64,000 bases of DNA from Stenotrophomonas maltophilia (GCA_009912235.1 WNDS01000001.1:558001-622000), one strand, 5' to 3'. Positions 31,750 through 43,200 are shown, numbered from the stretch's first letter. Numbers and translations: made by a program. Notes: generated from the sequence alone by a model not told the origin.

Positions 31750-32688
31750 ATGCAGATCTCCGAACAGCTTGTCCTGGTCACCGGCGGCGGCCGCGGGCTG
31801 GGCCAGCACATCGCCCGCACCTTCGCCGCGCAGGGCGCACGCGTGGTCATCAACTACCACCGCAGCGAGGCGGCCGCGCGCCGGCTGGCCAGCGAGCTGG
31901 GTGGCCAGGCCCTGGCGCTGCAGGCCGACGTGACCGACCGCGCGCAGGTTGATGCGCTGCTGCAGCACGCACAGGCGCACTTCGGCCAGGCGGTCAGCAC
32001 CTTGGTCAACAACGCGCTGGCCGCGTTCTCGTTCAATGGCGATGCCCGCGAGGCCGCAGACCGCATCGGCTGGGCCGCCTTCCAGGCGCAGTTCGAAGGC
32101 AGCGTGCGCGGTGCACTGAACACCGTGCAGGCAGCGCTGCCCGGCATGCGCGCGCGGCGCTTCGGGCGCGTCATCAACATCGGCACCAACCTGTTCCAGA
32201 ACCCGGTGGTGCCCTACCACGACTACACCGCCGCCAAGGCCGCGCTGCTGTCGCTGACCCGTACCCTGGCCGGCGACCTCGGCCCGCACGGCATCACCGT
32301 GAACATGCTGTCCGGCGGCCTGCTGCGCACCACCGACGCCAGCGCGGCCACACCCGAGGCGGTGTTCGACTACATCGCCGCCAACACGCCGCTGCGCAGC
32401 GTGACCACCCCCGCCGAGTTCGCCGATGCCGTGCTGTTCTTCGCCAGCCCGTGGTCGCGCGCGGTGACCGGGCAGAACCTGGTGGTGGACGGCGGCCTGG
32501 TGCGCACCACCGACGCCAGCGCGGCCACACCCGAGGCGGTGTTCGACTACATCGCCGCCAACACGCCGCTGCGCAGCGTGACCACCCCCGCCGAGTTCGC
32601 CGATGCCGTGCTGTTCTTCGCCAGCCCGTGGTCGCGCGCGGTGACCGGGCAGAACCTGGTGGTGGACGGCGGCCTGGTGCGGGACTAG
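31750..32688 (+). CDS. FabG-like short-chain dehydrogenase with duplicated C-terminus
   Basis: 312 residues of the SDR family (3-oxoacyl-ACP reductase-like), normally about 253. The N-terminal Rossmann motif is VTGGGRGLGQHIA, followed by NNALAAF and the catalytic YHDYTAAKAALLSL (Tyr-x3-Lys). From residue 193 a 59-residue block (RTTDASAATPEAVFDYIAAN ... VVDGGLV) is present twice, encoded by an exact 177-bp tandem repeat, and the protein then ends RD. The first copy alone would complete a normal enzyme. The extra copy adds a second substrate-loop/C-terminal segment that may disturb tetramer packing. It is transcribed divergently from dapB, 81 bases away. Confidence 0.9.
   Translation: MQISEQLVLVTGGGRGLGQHIARTFAAQGARVVINYHRSEAAARRLASELGGQALALQADVTDRAQVDALLQHAQAHFGQAVSTLVNNALAAFSFNGDAREAADRIGWAAFQAQFEGSVRGALNTVQAALPGMRARRFGRVINIGTNLFQNPVVPYHDYTAAKAALLSLTRTLAGDLGPHGITVNMLSGGLLRTTDASAATPEAVFDYIAANTPLRSVTTPAEFADAVLFFASPWSRAVTGQNLVVDGGLVRTTDASAATPEAVFDYIAANTPLRSVTTPAEFADAVLFFASPWSRAVTGQNLVVDGGLVRD
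32326..32679 (+). repeat. 177-bp exact tandem duplication inside the SDR gene
   Basis: Units 32326-32502 and 32503-32679 each encode the same 59 residues. The join falls at a near-repeat: GGCGGCCTGCTGCGCACC before unit 1 and GGCGGCCTGGTGCGCACC before unit 2, which could have mispaired. The copies look base-for-base identical, implying a recent event or an assembly artefact. Confidence 0.93.
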
Positions 32689-32752
32689 CAGATCCACGCC
32701 ATGCGTGGATGCTTTACCGGTAAGGCCCCAGCCACACATGGCGTGGCTCTAC
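32689..32752. repeat. SMAG-type inverted pair
   Basis: A unit at 32689-32710 (GATCCACGCCATGCGTGGAT) faces a unit at 32730-32752 (ACACATGGCGTGGCTCTAC). They begin directly after the SDR stop codon and lie in the convergent spacer before the iron operon end. Confidence 0.8.
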
Positions 32753-32770
32753 AGGGACACCCCCCCATCG

Positions 32771-32883
32771 TGCGAACCAAGGTTCGCACCCACCAGATCC
32801 AGGTTGACTCCCTTGCCGTGCGAACCAAGGTTCGCACCCGCCAGATCCAGGCTGGTCCCTCGCCATGCGAGCCCAGGTTCGCA
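32771..32883. repeat. Three tandem TGCGAACC/GGTTCGCA hairpins, 48-bp period
   Basis: Palindromes TGCGAACCAAGGTTCGCA at 32771-32788 and 32819-32836, and a degenerate third TGCGAGCCCAGGTTCGCA at 32866-32883. They are joined by a repeated CCACCAGATCCAGG-like linker, giving a 47-48 bp tandem unit. They sit between the convergent SDR and feo operons. The number is too small, and the units too self-complementary, for a CRISPR array. Confidence 0.85.
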
Positions 32884-32892
32884 CCCACCAGG

Positions 32893-33146
32893 TCAGTGCT
32901 GTTTCGGCGGGCTCGGGCCGCAGCTGTCGCAGCCGCCGCAGGCGCCACCAGCGCCGGTGACCGGCGGGGCGATCCTGCGCCCCAGTGCCTGCAGCCAGGG
33001 CGCGCGCTGCGGCCGCACCAGCGGCAGCGCCACTGCCGTGCGTGCCTTGCGCAGCGTGCCCGGGAACTGCTTCTTCAACACCACCCAGGCACTGGCCAGC
33101 ACGGCCAGGGCGATCAGCACGTATTGCAGCAGCATCCCGCGGTCCA

Positions 33147-33147
<1 letters not shown>
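32893..33147 (-). CDS. Small membrane protein with Cys-rich tail, feo operon (DUF6587-like)
   Basis: 84 residues: MDRGMLLQYVLIALAVLASA forms one membrane helix, followed by a basic stretch and a C-terminal GGACGGCDSCG motif with three Cys. It starts on the last base of the feoB stop (TGATG) and is therefore coupled to it. The position equals that of FeoC in enterobacteria, but the sequence is unlike the FeoC winged helix. It resembles the small Cys-tailed proteins that follow feoB in xanthomonads. The Cys cluster could bind iron or an iron-sulfur centre; that is inference. Confidence 0.75.
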
Positions 33148-35002
<1,855 letters not shown>

Positions 35003-35006
<4 letters not shown>

Positions 35007-35266
35007 GGGCGGGCTCCCGACGGGGTGCTGGCGTGGATGAGGATGCGCTTTGCTTCGGCGATGCGAAGCGCGAAGCGGGTGAAGCCCACCTGCACCAGCA
35101 GCGGTTCTCCGCCGACCGGGCCGCGGGCCACCAGGCGTACATCCTCACCCTTGACGAAACCCAGTTCGCGCAGGCGACGGGCGATGGCATCGTTGGCATG
35201 CAGGTCCTGCACCGAATCGACCACGGCCGAGGCATGCAGGGGCAGTTCGGACAGCGTCACTCGCAA
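35003..35266 (-). CDS. feoA: Ferrous iron transport accessory protein FeoA
   Basis: 87 residues with an SH3-like fold, needed for FeoB activity. Typical features are the opening MRVTLSELPLHASAVVDSV, ARRLRELGFVKGEDVRLVAR and the closing FALRIAEAKRILI. First gene of the feoA-feoB-small-protein operon, overlapping feoB by 4 bases, with a candidate Fur box 14 bases upstream. Confidence 0.94.
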
Positions 35267-35279
35267 CTTCCGGGCTGGT

Positions 35280-35301
35280 GATAATGGTTATCGATTCTAT
35301 C
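35280..35301. promoter_or_regulatory. Candidate Fur box upstream of feoA
   Basis: GATAATGGTTATCGATTCTATC resembles the Fur consensus of GATAAT hexamers in inverted arrangement: the outer GATA/TATC ends and inner ATGGTTAT match. It lies immediately 5' of feoA, between feoA and the divergent enoyl-CoA hydratase. Iron-dependent repression of feoAB is well known in proteobacteria. Confidence 0.65.
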
Positions 35302-35375
35302 ACCGCCGCATCGCGTCATGGCCCGTGACCAATGGCCCGCTATGATCCGTACAGGTATGCATCCGCCCGAGACCC

Positions 35376-36164
35376 ATGACCGACGCATTGAAGATCGAGC
35401 GCAGCGGCGCCACCCTCACCCTCTGGCTGAACCGGCTGGAGCTGCACAACGCCTTCGACGCCGGACTGATTGCCCAGCTGACCGCCGCGCTGGAGGCCGC
35501 CGGCCGCGATGACAGCGTGCGCGCGGTAGTCATTGCCGGCCATGGCGCCTCGTTCTCGGCCGGCGCGGACATGCAGTGGATGCGCGGCATGGCCTCGGCC
35601 AGCGAAGCGGCCAACCGCGAGGACGCGATGGCGCTGGCGCGGCTGATGCGCACCCTGGACGAGCTGCCCAAGCCGACCCTGGCCCGCGTGCAGGGCGCAG
35701 CCTTCGGCGGTGGCGTGGGCCTGGTGGCCTGCTGCGATATCGCCATTGCCGTCTCCAGCGCCCGTTTCGGCCTGACCGAGAGCCGCCTGGGCCTGCTGCC
35801 GGCGGTCATTTCCCCGTACGTGGTGGAAGCCATCGGCGCCCGCCAGTCGCGGCGATGGTTCGCCACCGGCGAGCATTTCGACGCCGAAACCGCCCTGCGC
35901 ATCGGTCTGGTCCACCAGCTGGTGGAGCCGGAACGCCTGGACGAGGCGCTGCAGCGCCAGCTGGCCCTGCTGGAAAAGGCCGGCCCGATCGCCGCCGCCT
36001 CGGCCAAGCAGCTGGTGCGCCAGGTGCTGGACAGCGCCGACCGCGATGCCCTGGACCGCGACAACGCAGCGCTGATCGCCCGCCTGCGGGTATCGGCCGA
36101 GGGCCAGGAGGGGCTGGGCGCCTTCCTGGACAAGCGCGCTCCGCACTGGGTCACGGAGGCCTGA
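35376..36164 (+). CDS. Enoyl-CoA hydratase/isomerase, methylglutaconyl-CoA hydratase-like
   Basis: 262-residue crotonase-fold enzyme. The CoA/oxyanion-hole segments are FSAGADMQWMRGMA and the GGGVGLVACCDIAIA loop. TESRLGLLPAVISPYVVEAIG is typical of the LiuC/methylglutaconyl-CoA hydratase branch used in leucine breakdown. The HMG-CoA lyase two genes downstream supports that role. The ATG at 35376 follows closely on the feoA promoter, with divergent orientation. Other crotonase substrates cannot be excluded from sequence alone. It ends 1 base before the next ORF start, so it is an operon member. Confidence 0.85.
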   Translation: MTDALKIERSGATLTLWLNRLELHNAFDAGLIAQLTAALEAAGRDDSVRAVVIAGHGASFSAGADMQWMRGMASASEAANREDAMALARLMRTLDELPKPTLARVQGAAFGGGVGLVACCDIAIAVSSARFGLTESRLGLLPAVISPYVVEAIGARQSRRWFATGEHFDAETALRIGLVHQLVEPERLDEALQRQLALLEKAGPIAAASAKQLVRQVLDSADRDALDRDNAALIARLRVSAEGQEGLGAFLDKRAPHWVTEA

Positions 36165-36165
36165 G

Positions 36166-36552
36166 ATGCTCGACCATGTCGGCGTGACCTGTACGGATAT
36201 CCAGCGCAGCAAGGCGTTCTATGCGGCGGCACTGGCGCCGCTGGGCATCAGTCTGGTGATGGAGGTGAGCGCCGCGCAGACCGGCGCGCATGACCACGCC
36301 GGCTTCGGCCGCGAGGGCAAGCCCTTCCTGTGGATCGGCAATGGCCCCGGCGCCAGCGGCGGCACCCACATCGCGCTGGCCTGCAGCGAGCGCGCAGCGG
36401 TGGATGCCTTCCATGCCGCCGCGCTGGCCGCCGGCGGCACCGACAACGGCGCCCCGGGCCTGCGCCCGTGGTACCACCCGGATTACTACGCCGCCTTCGT
36501 GCTCGACCCGGACGGCTGCAACCTCGAAGCGGTCTGCCACCTGCCCGGCTGA
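36166..36552 (+). CDS. VOC-family (glyoxalase-like) metalloprotein
   Basis: 128 residues of the vicinal oxygen chelate fold: MLDHVGVTCTDIQRSKAFYA gives the first beta-alpha-beta module and its metal-ligand His. GTHIALACSERAAVDAFHAA and the closing FVLDPDGCNLEAVCH give the second, with the metal-ligand Glu. Such proteins act on small thiol or lactone compounds, or bind antibiotics. Its place between a CoA hydratase and HMG-CoA lyase suggests an auxiliary job in acyl-CoA breakdown, for example an epimerase; that is conjecture. Confidence 0.85.
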   Translation: MLDHVGVTCTDIQRSKAFYAAALAPLGISLVMEVSAAQTGAHDHAGFGREGKPFLWIGNGPGASGGTHIALACSERAAVDAFHAAALAAGGTDNGAPGLRPWYHPDYYAAFVLDPDGCNLEAVCHLPG

Positions 36553-36616
36553 CCGCCCTCCCCGCCTTCCCGCGCCCGGCGGCCTGCCCGCCGGCGCACG
36601 CTTCCCAGGACCTGCC

Positions 36617-37540
36617 GTGAGCGATTCCCGCCCCGCCCCCACCCACGCCGATTTCGTGCGCATCGTCGAAGTCGGCCCGCGCGATGGCCTGCAGAACGAG
36701 AAGCAGCCGGTCGCCACCGCCGACAAGATCGCCCTGATCGACCGCCTGTCGGCCACCGGCCTGCGCGCCATCGAGGCTACCAGCTTCGTCAGCCCGCGCT
36801 GGGTGCCGCAGCTGGCCGACGCCGCCGAGGTCTACAGCGGCATCCAGCGCCAGCCCGGCATCGCCTACCCGGTGCTGGTGCCCAACGAGCAGGGCTACGA
36901 GCGCGCCCGCGCAGTGGGCGTGGCCGAAGTGGCGGTGTTCACCGCAGCCTCGGAAACCTTCAACCGCACCAACACGAATGCCGGCATCGATGAGTCGCTG
37001 GCCCGCTTCGAGCCGATCCTGCGCCGGGCGGCCGCCGATGGCGTGCGCGTGCGCGGCTATGTCTCCACCGTGCTGGGCTGCCCCTGCCAGGGCGAGGTGG
37101 CGGTGGCCGACGTGGTGCGCGTGGCGCGTGCGCTGCACCAGATGGGCTGTTACGAAATCTCGCTGGGCGACACCATCGGCGTGGGCACCCCGCACAAGGC
37201 ACGGGCCATGCTGCGTGCGGTCGCCGCCGAGATTCCGATGTCGGCGCTGGCCGTGCACTTCCACGATACCTACGGCCAGGCCATCGCCAACATCGCCGCC
37301 TGCCTTGAAGAGGGCGTGCGCGTGGTCGACAGCGCGGTGTCCGGCGCCGGTGGCTGCCCCTACGCCAAGGGCGCCAGCGGCAACGTGGCCAGCGAGGACG
37401 TGGTCTACCTGCTGCAGGGGCTGGGCCTGGACTGCGGCGTGGACCTGCCGGCGCTGGCCGAGACCGGGCGCTGGCTGGCCGGGCTGCTGGGCCGTGCCAC
37501 CGCCAGCCGGGTCGGCCAGGCGCTGGCCGCCTCGGCCTGA
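36617..37540 (+). CDS. Hydroxymethylglutaryl-CoA lyase
   Basis: 307 residues. It cleaves HMG-CoA to acetyl-CoA and acetoacetate, the last step of leucine degradation. It is a TIM-barrel HMGL-like enzyme with VEVGPRDGLQNEKQ (catalytic Arg and metal Asp), the VHFHDTYGQA metal-binding His pair, and the signature GAGGCPYAKGASGNVASED with the catalytic Cys. The frame uses GTG 36617, preceded by AGGA. It is the liuE equivalent, in one operon with the hydratase and VOC genes; liuA, liuB and liuD are not in the window. Confidence 0.94.
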   Translation: MSDSRPAPTHADFVRIVEVGPRDGLQNEKQPVATADKIALIDRLSATGLRAIEATSFVSPRWVPQLADAAEVYSGIQRQPGIAYPVLVPNEQGYERARAVGVAEVAVFTAASETFNRTNTNAGIDESLARFEPILRRAAADGVRVRGYVSTVLGCPCQGEVAVADVVRVARALHQMGCYEISLGDTIGVGTPHKARAMLRAVAAEIPMSALAVHFHDTYGQAIANIAACLEEGVRVVDSAVSGAGGCPYAKGASGNVASEDVVYLLQGLGLDCGVDLPALAETGRWLAGLLGRATASRVGQALAASA

Positions 37541-37620
37541 GCCGCGCCTGCGCACTGGACAACGGAAGCAGCAGCGGCATCCGCTAGACTCGCGGGTTCT
37601 GAAACCTGCGGGACCGAGCA

Positions 37621-38391
37621 ATGCAGCTGTCTACCGTTCGTGCCGTCATCACCGGCGGCGTCTCCGGCCTGGGCCTGGCCGTCGCCGAACACCTGGTCGC
37701 CCAGGGCGGCAAGGTCGCCCTGTTCGATCTCAACGATGACAAGGGCGCCGCCGCCGTGGCCGCACTGGGCGATGCCCAAGCGCGCTACTTCAACGTCAAT
37801 GTCAGCGACGAGGCGGCGGTGGCCACGGCCATCGACCAGGCGCATGACTTCCTCGGCGGCCTGAACCTGGCGATGAACTGCGCCGGCATCCTTGGGGCCG
37901 GCCGCGTGCTGGGCCGCGAAGCCCCGATGCCGCTGTCCAACTTCCAGGGCACGGTGATGGTCAACCTGGTCGGCAGCTTCAACGTGGCCAAGGCTGCGGC
38001 CAACCGCATGCAGCACAACGATGCCGGCGTGGACGGCGAGCGTGGCCTGATCATCAACACCGCCAGCGTGGCCGCCTACGAAGGCCAGATCGGCCAGGCC
38101 GCCTACTCGGCCAGCAAGGGCGGCGTGGTGGCCATGACCCTGCCGATGGCGCGCGAACTTTCGCGCTTCGGCATCCGCGTGAACACCATCGCCCCGGGCG
38201 TGTTCTGGACCCCGATGGTGGACGGCATGCCCGAAGCAGTGCAGGAATCGCTGGCCGCCTCGATCCCGTTCCCCTCGCGCCTGGGCAAGCCGGAGGATTT
38301 CGCCAGCCTGGTCGGCCACATCATCGGCAACACCTACCTCAACGGCGAGACCATCCGCCTGGACGGCGCTACCCGCCTCGCTCCGAAGTGA
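37621..38391 (+). CDS. SDR dehydrogenase, 3-hydroxyacyl-CoA dehydrogenase type 2-like
   Basis: 256-residue NAD-dependent SDR enzyme: Rossmann loop [27 protein letters not shown], and catalytic Ser/Tyr/Lys in [20 protein letters not shown] and [24 protein letters not shown] and the closing [16 protein letters not shown] match the branch of human HSD17B10 and bacterial 2-methyl-3-hydroxybutyryl-CoA dehydrogenases. Following HMG-CoA lyase in the same direction, it fits branched-chain amino acid or short acyl-CoA oxidation. The exact substrate is inferred. Confidence 0.88.
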   Translation: MQLSTVRAVITGGVSGLGLAVAEHLVAQGGKVALFDLNDDKGAAAVAALGDAQARYFNVNVSDEAAVATAIDQAHDFLGGLNLAMNCAGILGAGRVLGREAPMPLSNFQGTVMVNLVGSFNVAKAAANRMQHNDAGVDGERGLIINTASVAAYEGQIGQAAYSASKGGVVAMTLPMARELSRFGIRVNTIAPGVFWTPMVDGMPEAVQESLAASIPFPSRLGKPEDFASLVGHIIGNTYLNGETIRLDGATRLAPK

Positions 38392-38439
38392 TTCCCCCGG
38401 GCGCCGGGACGGCGCCCTCCCCCAACCACACACACCACC

Positions 38440-39005
38440 ATGAAAGCCAACGACATCAAGAAGGGCAACGTCGTCGAGTACAACAACGGCGTCTACCAGA
38501 TCCGCGACATCGAGCGCAGCTCGCCGCAGGGTCGCGGCGGCAACGTCCGCTTCCGCTTCGTATGTACAGCGTGCCGGGCGGCAACAAGCTCGACGCCAGC
38601 TTCGACGCCGACGACAACCTGGTCGAGGTTGAACTGCTGCGCCACCAGTCCACCTACTCGTACAAGGACGGCGATGCGTTCGTGTTCCTGGACGATGAGG
38701 ACTACACCCCCTACACCCTGGATGCGGGCGTGGTGGGCGACGACGCCGGCTACATCACCGACGGCCTGACCGGCATCTACGTGCAGGTCATCGACGAGCT
38801 GCCGGTGGCGATCCAGCTGCCGGCCTCGGTGGTGCTGGAAGTGATCGAGACCCCGCCGGAGCTGAAGGGCGGCACCGCCACCAAGCGCCCGAAGCCGACC
38901 AAGCTGAACACCGGCCTGGAAATCATGGTGCCGGAATACATCACCAACGGTGAGCGCGTGCTGGTGAACACCACCACCGGCGAGTTCGCCGGCCGCGCGG
39001 ACTGA
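38440..39005 (+). pseudogene. efpL: Elongation factor P-like protein EfpL/YeiP, frameshifted
   Basis: Translation factor that binds the ribosome and relieves stalling on difficult peptide motifs. The first frame encodes [20 protein letters not shown] to NVRFRFV; the rest ([20 protein letters not shown] ... TGEFAGRAD) is in the next frame. One base is missing at 38561-38562 (GT-ATG where GTG-ATG is expected); restoring it gives about 189 residues ending in the GRAD typical of YeiP/EfpL. Downstream re-initiation at ATG 38562 would lose the KOW domain start. Loss of this conserved gene would be surprising, so a sequencing error is plausible. Confidence 0.88.
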
Positions 39006-39062
39006 TGCAGCGCGTCCCGGTGCCGGCGGTTGCCGGCGCCGGGATCCTCCAGGCGTTGCCGC

Positions 39063-39749
39063 CTACGGGCGCGCAGCGAAGGAACCGCAGCCGTGGTACT
39101 GGCGTGTGCCGACGGTCAGCATCGCGCGCGCATCGAACGATTCGCCACTCATGTCGTCCTCGCACGCGGTGCGCTGGAAGCTCAGCTTGATATCGGTGCC
39201 ATCGGCCACCCTGCCGATCCAGCCATCGGCGCCCTGTGCCGGTGCGGCCACCTCGAAGCGGCGCTCGCCGTAGTCCACGTCCACGCGCAGCGCCGGGCGC
39301 CCATCGGCAGTAGGCTGCACGTCGGCCGACCAGCCCGGCTCATTGCCGTTGGCATGGAAGCGCGCCGGTGCCGTCGCGCCCGAGGTTCCCTGCGGACGCG
39401 GCTGGCAGGCACGGTCCGGCTCGCCCTTCAGCGACAGCACGCCTTCGTCGCTGCCCTTGGTCCACAGGCTGTTGCCCTGTGCATCGCTGTACTTGGCGCC
39501 AGAGGCGGCGATGTCCGCCTCCAGCTGCAGGGTGCGCCCGGCAAACACCGCCGTCGCGCGGTCGTCGCCGACGTAGGTGGCCTCCACCGCCAGTTCGCCA
39601 CACTGGAACAGCACGCGCTCGCGCTCCGGCGCGGCGGCAGGTGTCGGGGCGGCGGCGGCCTGCGGCTGCGGCGCAGTGGTGGCGGCCGGTTGGCAGGCGG
39701 ACAGGACAAGGGCCATCGAGACCGCGATCAACGGTGGAACAGTGCGCAT
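39063..39749 (-). CDS. Lipoprotein with MliC (lysozyme inhibitor) and COG3650-type domains
   Basis: 228 residues. The lipobox LVLSAC at residues 14-19 predicts an outer-membrane lipoprotein. After a Pro/Ala linker, a MliC-type domain (about 45-115: FQCGELAVEATYVGDDRATA; SGAKYSDAQGNSLWTKG) should inhibit C-type lysozyme. A second domain (about 130-228: HANGNEPGWSADVQ ... CEDDMSGESFDARAMLTVG) matches the COG3650 family of unknown function. It is transcribed convergently with efpL. The combination suggests protection against host or predator lysozyme, by homology only. Confidence 0.85.
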   Translation of the reverse strand: MRTVPPLIAVSMALVLSACQPAATTAPQPQAAAAPTPAAAPERERVLFQCGELAVEATYVGDDRATAVFAGRTLQLEADIAASGAKYSDAQGNSLWTKGSDEGVLSLKGEPDRACQPRPQGTSGATAPARFHANGNEPGWSADVQPTADGRPALRVDVDYGERRFEVAAPAQGADGWIGRVADGTDIKLSFQRTACEDDMSGESFDARAMLTVGTRQYHGCGSFAARP

Positions 39750-39838
39750 GGATCGACTCCTTGTCGAACAACGTCAAGCCTTGACCGTATCACCTCTTGC
39801 CGCGCTGCAACTGAGCGGGTCCTGACCGCCCGTGCGGG

Positions 39839-40237
39839 TCATGCAGGCATCACGTGCATCGACAGCAGCTGTGCGCCCTCGCTGCCAGCGCTGCGCACCC
39901 ACACGCGCAGCAGGCGCATATGCAGCGGCGCTGCGGCCTGGCCGTGCAGCTGGTAATGCAGCACCACGCGGCTGCTGCGCAGCGCCAGTGCCCCACAGTG
40001 CAGCGTCTCGCTGTCCCCCAGCTGCAGGTGCTGTACGCTCAGCCGGCCATCGCGCCATGCCGACAGCCACGGCAGCGCCGCCATCCGCTCACCCTGCATG
40101 CCCAGCACGAACAGCGCCGGCGACAGCAGTCCGTCCACGCGTGCGGTGTCGGCGCTGCACAACGCCTGCTGCAGCGCCTGCTCCAGCGCGGCAAGGCGCT
40201 CTTCATGCACGCTGTCAATGCGATCCGGTAGTATCAC
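39839..40237 (-). CDS. NTF2/SnoaL-like small protein overlapping the RND pump gene
   Basis: About 132 residues resembling a SnoaL/DUF4440 NTF2-like domain: an N-terminal helix pair (HEERLAALEQALQQAL; SADTARVDGLLSPALFV) and strands ending RVWVRSAGSEGAQLLSMHV. The likely GTG start (40237) lies inside the last codons of the RND gene, so the two overlap by 23 bases in different frames and are probably coupled. GTG 40210 is an alternative. Family function ranges from enzymes to ligand binding. Here it may be an accessory of the efflux operon. Confidence 0.7.
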   Translation of the reverse strand: MILPDRIDSVHEERLAALEQALQQALCSADTARVDGLLSPALFVLGMQGERMAALPWLSAWRDGRLSVQHLQLGDSETLHCGALALRSSRVVLHYQLHGQAAAPLHMRLLRVWVRSAGSEGAQLLSMHVMPA

Positions 40238-43200
40238 CCTGGGTTTCCTCCACTGCGGGGCGGTGGCGGCCGCGCCGCGCCAGCCAGTGCTGCGCGCCCT
40301 GCACCACCACGTAGAACACCGGCACGAAGAACACGGCCAGCACCGTCGCGCTGACCATGCCGCCGAACACACCCGTTCCGATGGCCTGCTGCGTTTCGCG
40401 CGACGCGCCCTGCGCCAGCATCAGCGGCACCACACCCAGCGCGAACGCCAGCGAGGTCATCAGGATCGGGCGCAGGCGCAGCCGTGCCGCCTCCAGCGCA
40501 GCCTCGGCCACGCTGCGCCCCTGCTGCTGCAGCTGGCGCGCGAACTCCACGATCAGGATCGCGTTCTTGGCCGACAACCCGATCAAGGTGATCATGCCCA
40601 CCTTGAAGAACACATCGTTGGGCATGTCGCGCAGCAGCACCGTCGCCACCGCACCGAGCAGGCCCAGCGGCACCACCAGCATCACCGCCAGCGGAATGGA
40701 CCAGCTCTCATACAGCGCGGCCAGCACCAGAAACACCACCAGCATCGACAGCAGCAACAGCCGCGGCGCCTGCGCACCCGAGGCGCGCTCCTGCAGCGAC
40801 TGGCTGGTCCACTGCAGCGCGAAGCCGGCCGGCAGCTGCCGGGCCAGGCGCTCCATCTCGGCCATGGCCTGGCCGGTGGACACGCCCGGTGCCGGTGCAC
40901 CGGTCACGTTCATCGCCGGGAAGCCCAGGTAACGCTGCAGCTGCAACGGTGCCTGCGTCCACACCGGCGTGACCAGTTCGGACAGCGCCACCATGCCACC
41001 CTCGCGGTTGCGCACGTACAGCGCCAGCACGTCATCGATCTCCATGCGGTGCGCGGCATCGGCCTGCACGATCACCTGCTGCAGGCGCCCGGCGTTGGGG
41101 AAATCGTTGACGTACTGCGAACCCATCGCGGTGGACAGGGTGCTGCTGATATCCGCAAAGCCCACGCCCATCGCCTCGGCCTTGGCCCGGTCGATGTCCA
41201 GCCGCAGCGCGGTGCCGGCCGGCAGGCCATCGGCATGTACCTCGGCCAGGCGCGGGCTGGCCTGGGCCAGTGCCAGCAGCTGCTCCAGTGCTGCGCGCAG
41301 CTGCGCCGGGGTCTGCCCGCTGCGCGCCTGCAGCGCCAGGCTGAAGCCGGCCGAACGGCCCAGGCTGTCGATGGCCGGCGGCAGCACACTGATCACCTCG
41401 CCCTCGCCCAGCCCGGCCATCGCCTGCTGCACCGCCGCCACTTCGCCGGCAGCAGTGGCACCGGCACGCGCGCCCCAGTCCTTCAGCATGGTGTAGGCCA
41501 GCGCCGCACTCGGGCCGGAGCCGACGAAGCTGTAGCCCAGGATCGACTGGTTGGAGGCAATGCCCGGGCGCCCGGCCACGTGCGCTTCATAGGCTTCCAC
41601 CACGGCCAGCGTGCGCTCGGCGGTGGCCTCGGCCGGCAGCTGGATCGAGGTCATGAAATAGCCCTGGTCTTCTTCCGGCAGGAACGCGCCCGGCAGCCAG
41701 TACAGGCCCAGCAGCAGGGTCAGCACCAGCCCGGCGAACACCGCCATCACCCGCCCCGCACGGCGCAGCACGCCCGCCACGCCACGCTGGTAGTGCCCGG
41801 TCATGCGCTCGAAGCCCCGGTTGAACGCACCGAACAGACCGCTGCGATCATGGTGCCCGCGCGTGCTCGGACGCAGCAGGGTGGCACACAGCGCCGGAGT
41901 GAGGCTGAGCGCCAGCAGCGCCGAGAACAGGATCGACACCGCCATCGCCACGGTGAACTGGCGGTAGATCGCCCCCACCGAACCGCTGGCCAGCGCCATC
42001 GGAATGAACACCGCGGTCAGCACCAGGGTGATGCCCACCACCGCACCGGTCAGCTCGCGCATGGCCTTGAGGGCGGCCTCGCGCGGCGGCAGGCCTTCCT
42101 CGGCCATGATCCGCTCCACGCCTTCCACCACCACGATGGCGTCATCGACGATGATGCCGATGGCCAGCACCATGCCGAACATGGTCAGCACGTTGATCGA
42201 GAACCCGGCCGCCAGCATCACCGCGAACGTGCCCAGCAGCGCGATCGGTGCCACCAGTGCGGGAATCAGCGTGTAGCGCCAGTTCTGCAGGAACAGGAAC
42301 ATCACCGCGAACACCAGCGCCATCGCCTCCAGCAGGGTGTACACCACCTTCTGGATGGAGATCTTCACGAAGGGCGCGGTGTCGAACGGAATGCTGGAGG
42401 CAATGCCGCGGGGCAGCAGCGGCTGCAGTTCGGCCATGCGCGCCCGCACCGCAGCGGCGGTGCGCACCGCATTGGACCCCGGGCGCAGCTGCACGCCGGC
42501 TGCAGTGGCCGGGCGACCGTCCTCGCGGGTGCCCCAGGCATAGCTCTGCGCCCCCAGCTCCACCCGCGCCACATCGCCCAGCAGCACGCGCGAACCGTCG
42601 CTGCCGGCGCGCAGCACGATGCTGGAGAACTGCGCCGGCGTGGACAGCTGGCCGTCCGCACTGAGCGGCACGGTGATGCGCTGGCCGGCAATGGCCGGCG
42701 AATCGCCGATGCGGCCGGGCGCGATTTCCAGGTTCTGCTGCTCGATGGCCGCCGCCACGTCGCCCACGGTCAGGCCATAGCCGGTCGGCCGGGTCGGGTC
42801 CAGCCAAACCCGCATGGCCTGCTCGGCGCCGAACAGCTGCACCCGGCCCACGCCATCGATGCGGCGCAGTTCCTCGATGATGTTGCGCGCCATGAAATCA
42901 CCCAGCGCGGCTTCCCCCACGCTGCCATCCGGCGAATTGAGGCCCGCCAGCATCAGGAAGCCCGAATCGGCGGCTTCCACGAACAGGCCGCTCTGGCGCA
43001 CGGTGCGCGGCAGGCGCGGTTCAATCGCCTTGATCCGGTTCTGCACGTCCACCTGCGCCAGTTCCGGGTCGGTGCCCGGCACGAAGGTGGCGGTGATCGA
43101 CGCTTCGCCGGAGGTATCCACCGATGATTCGAAGTACAGCAGGTGCTTGACGCTGGACAGTTCGCGCTCGATCAGCCCGACCACCGCGTCATTGAGGGTC

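Noticed and set aside
32771..32883. Possible CRISPR array
   Set aside because: Only three units, each a palindrome with near-identical linkers rather than unique spacers, and no cas genes.
40098..43127. A 1,009-codon plus-strand open frame
   Set aside because: It is antisense to the RND pump, rich in His/Arg/Gln and lacks any family motif; a product of GC-rich codon bias. The same holds for 26089-29325, 18905-21304, 358-2424 and others.
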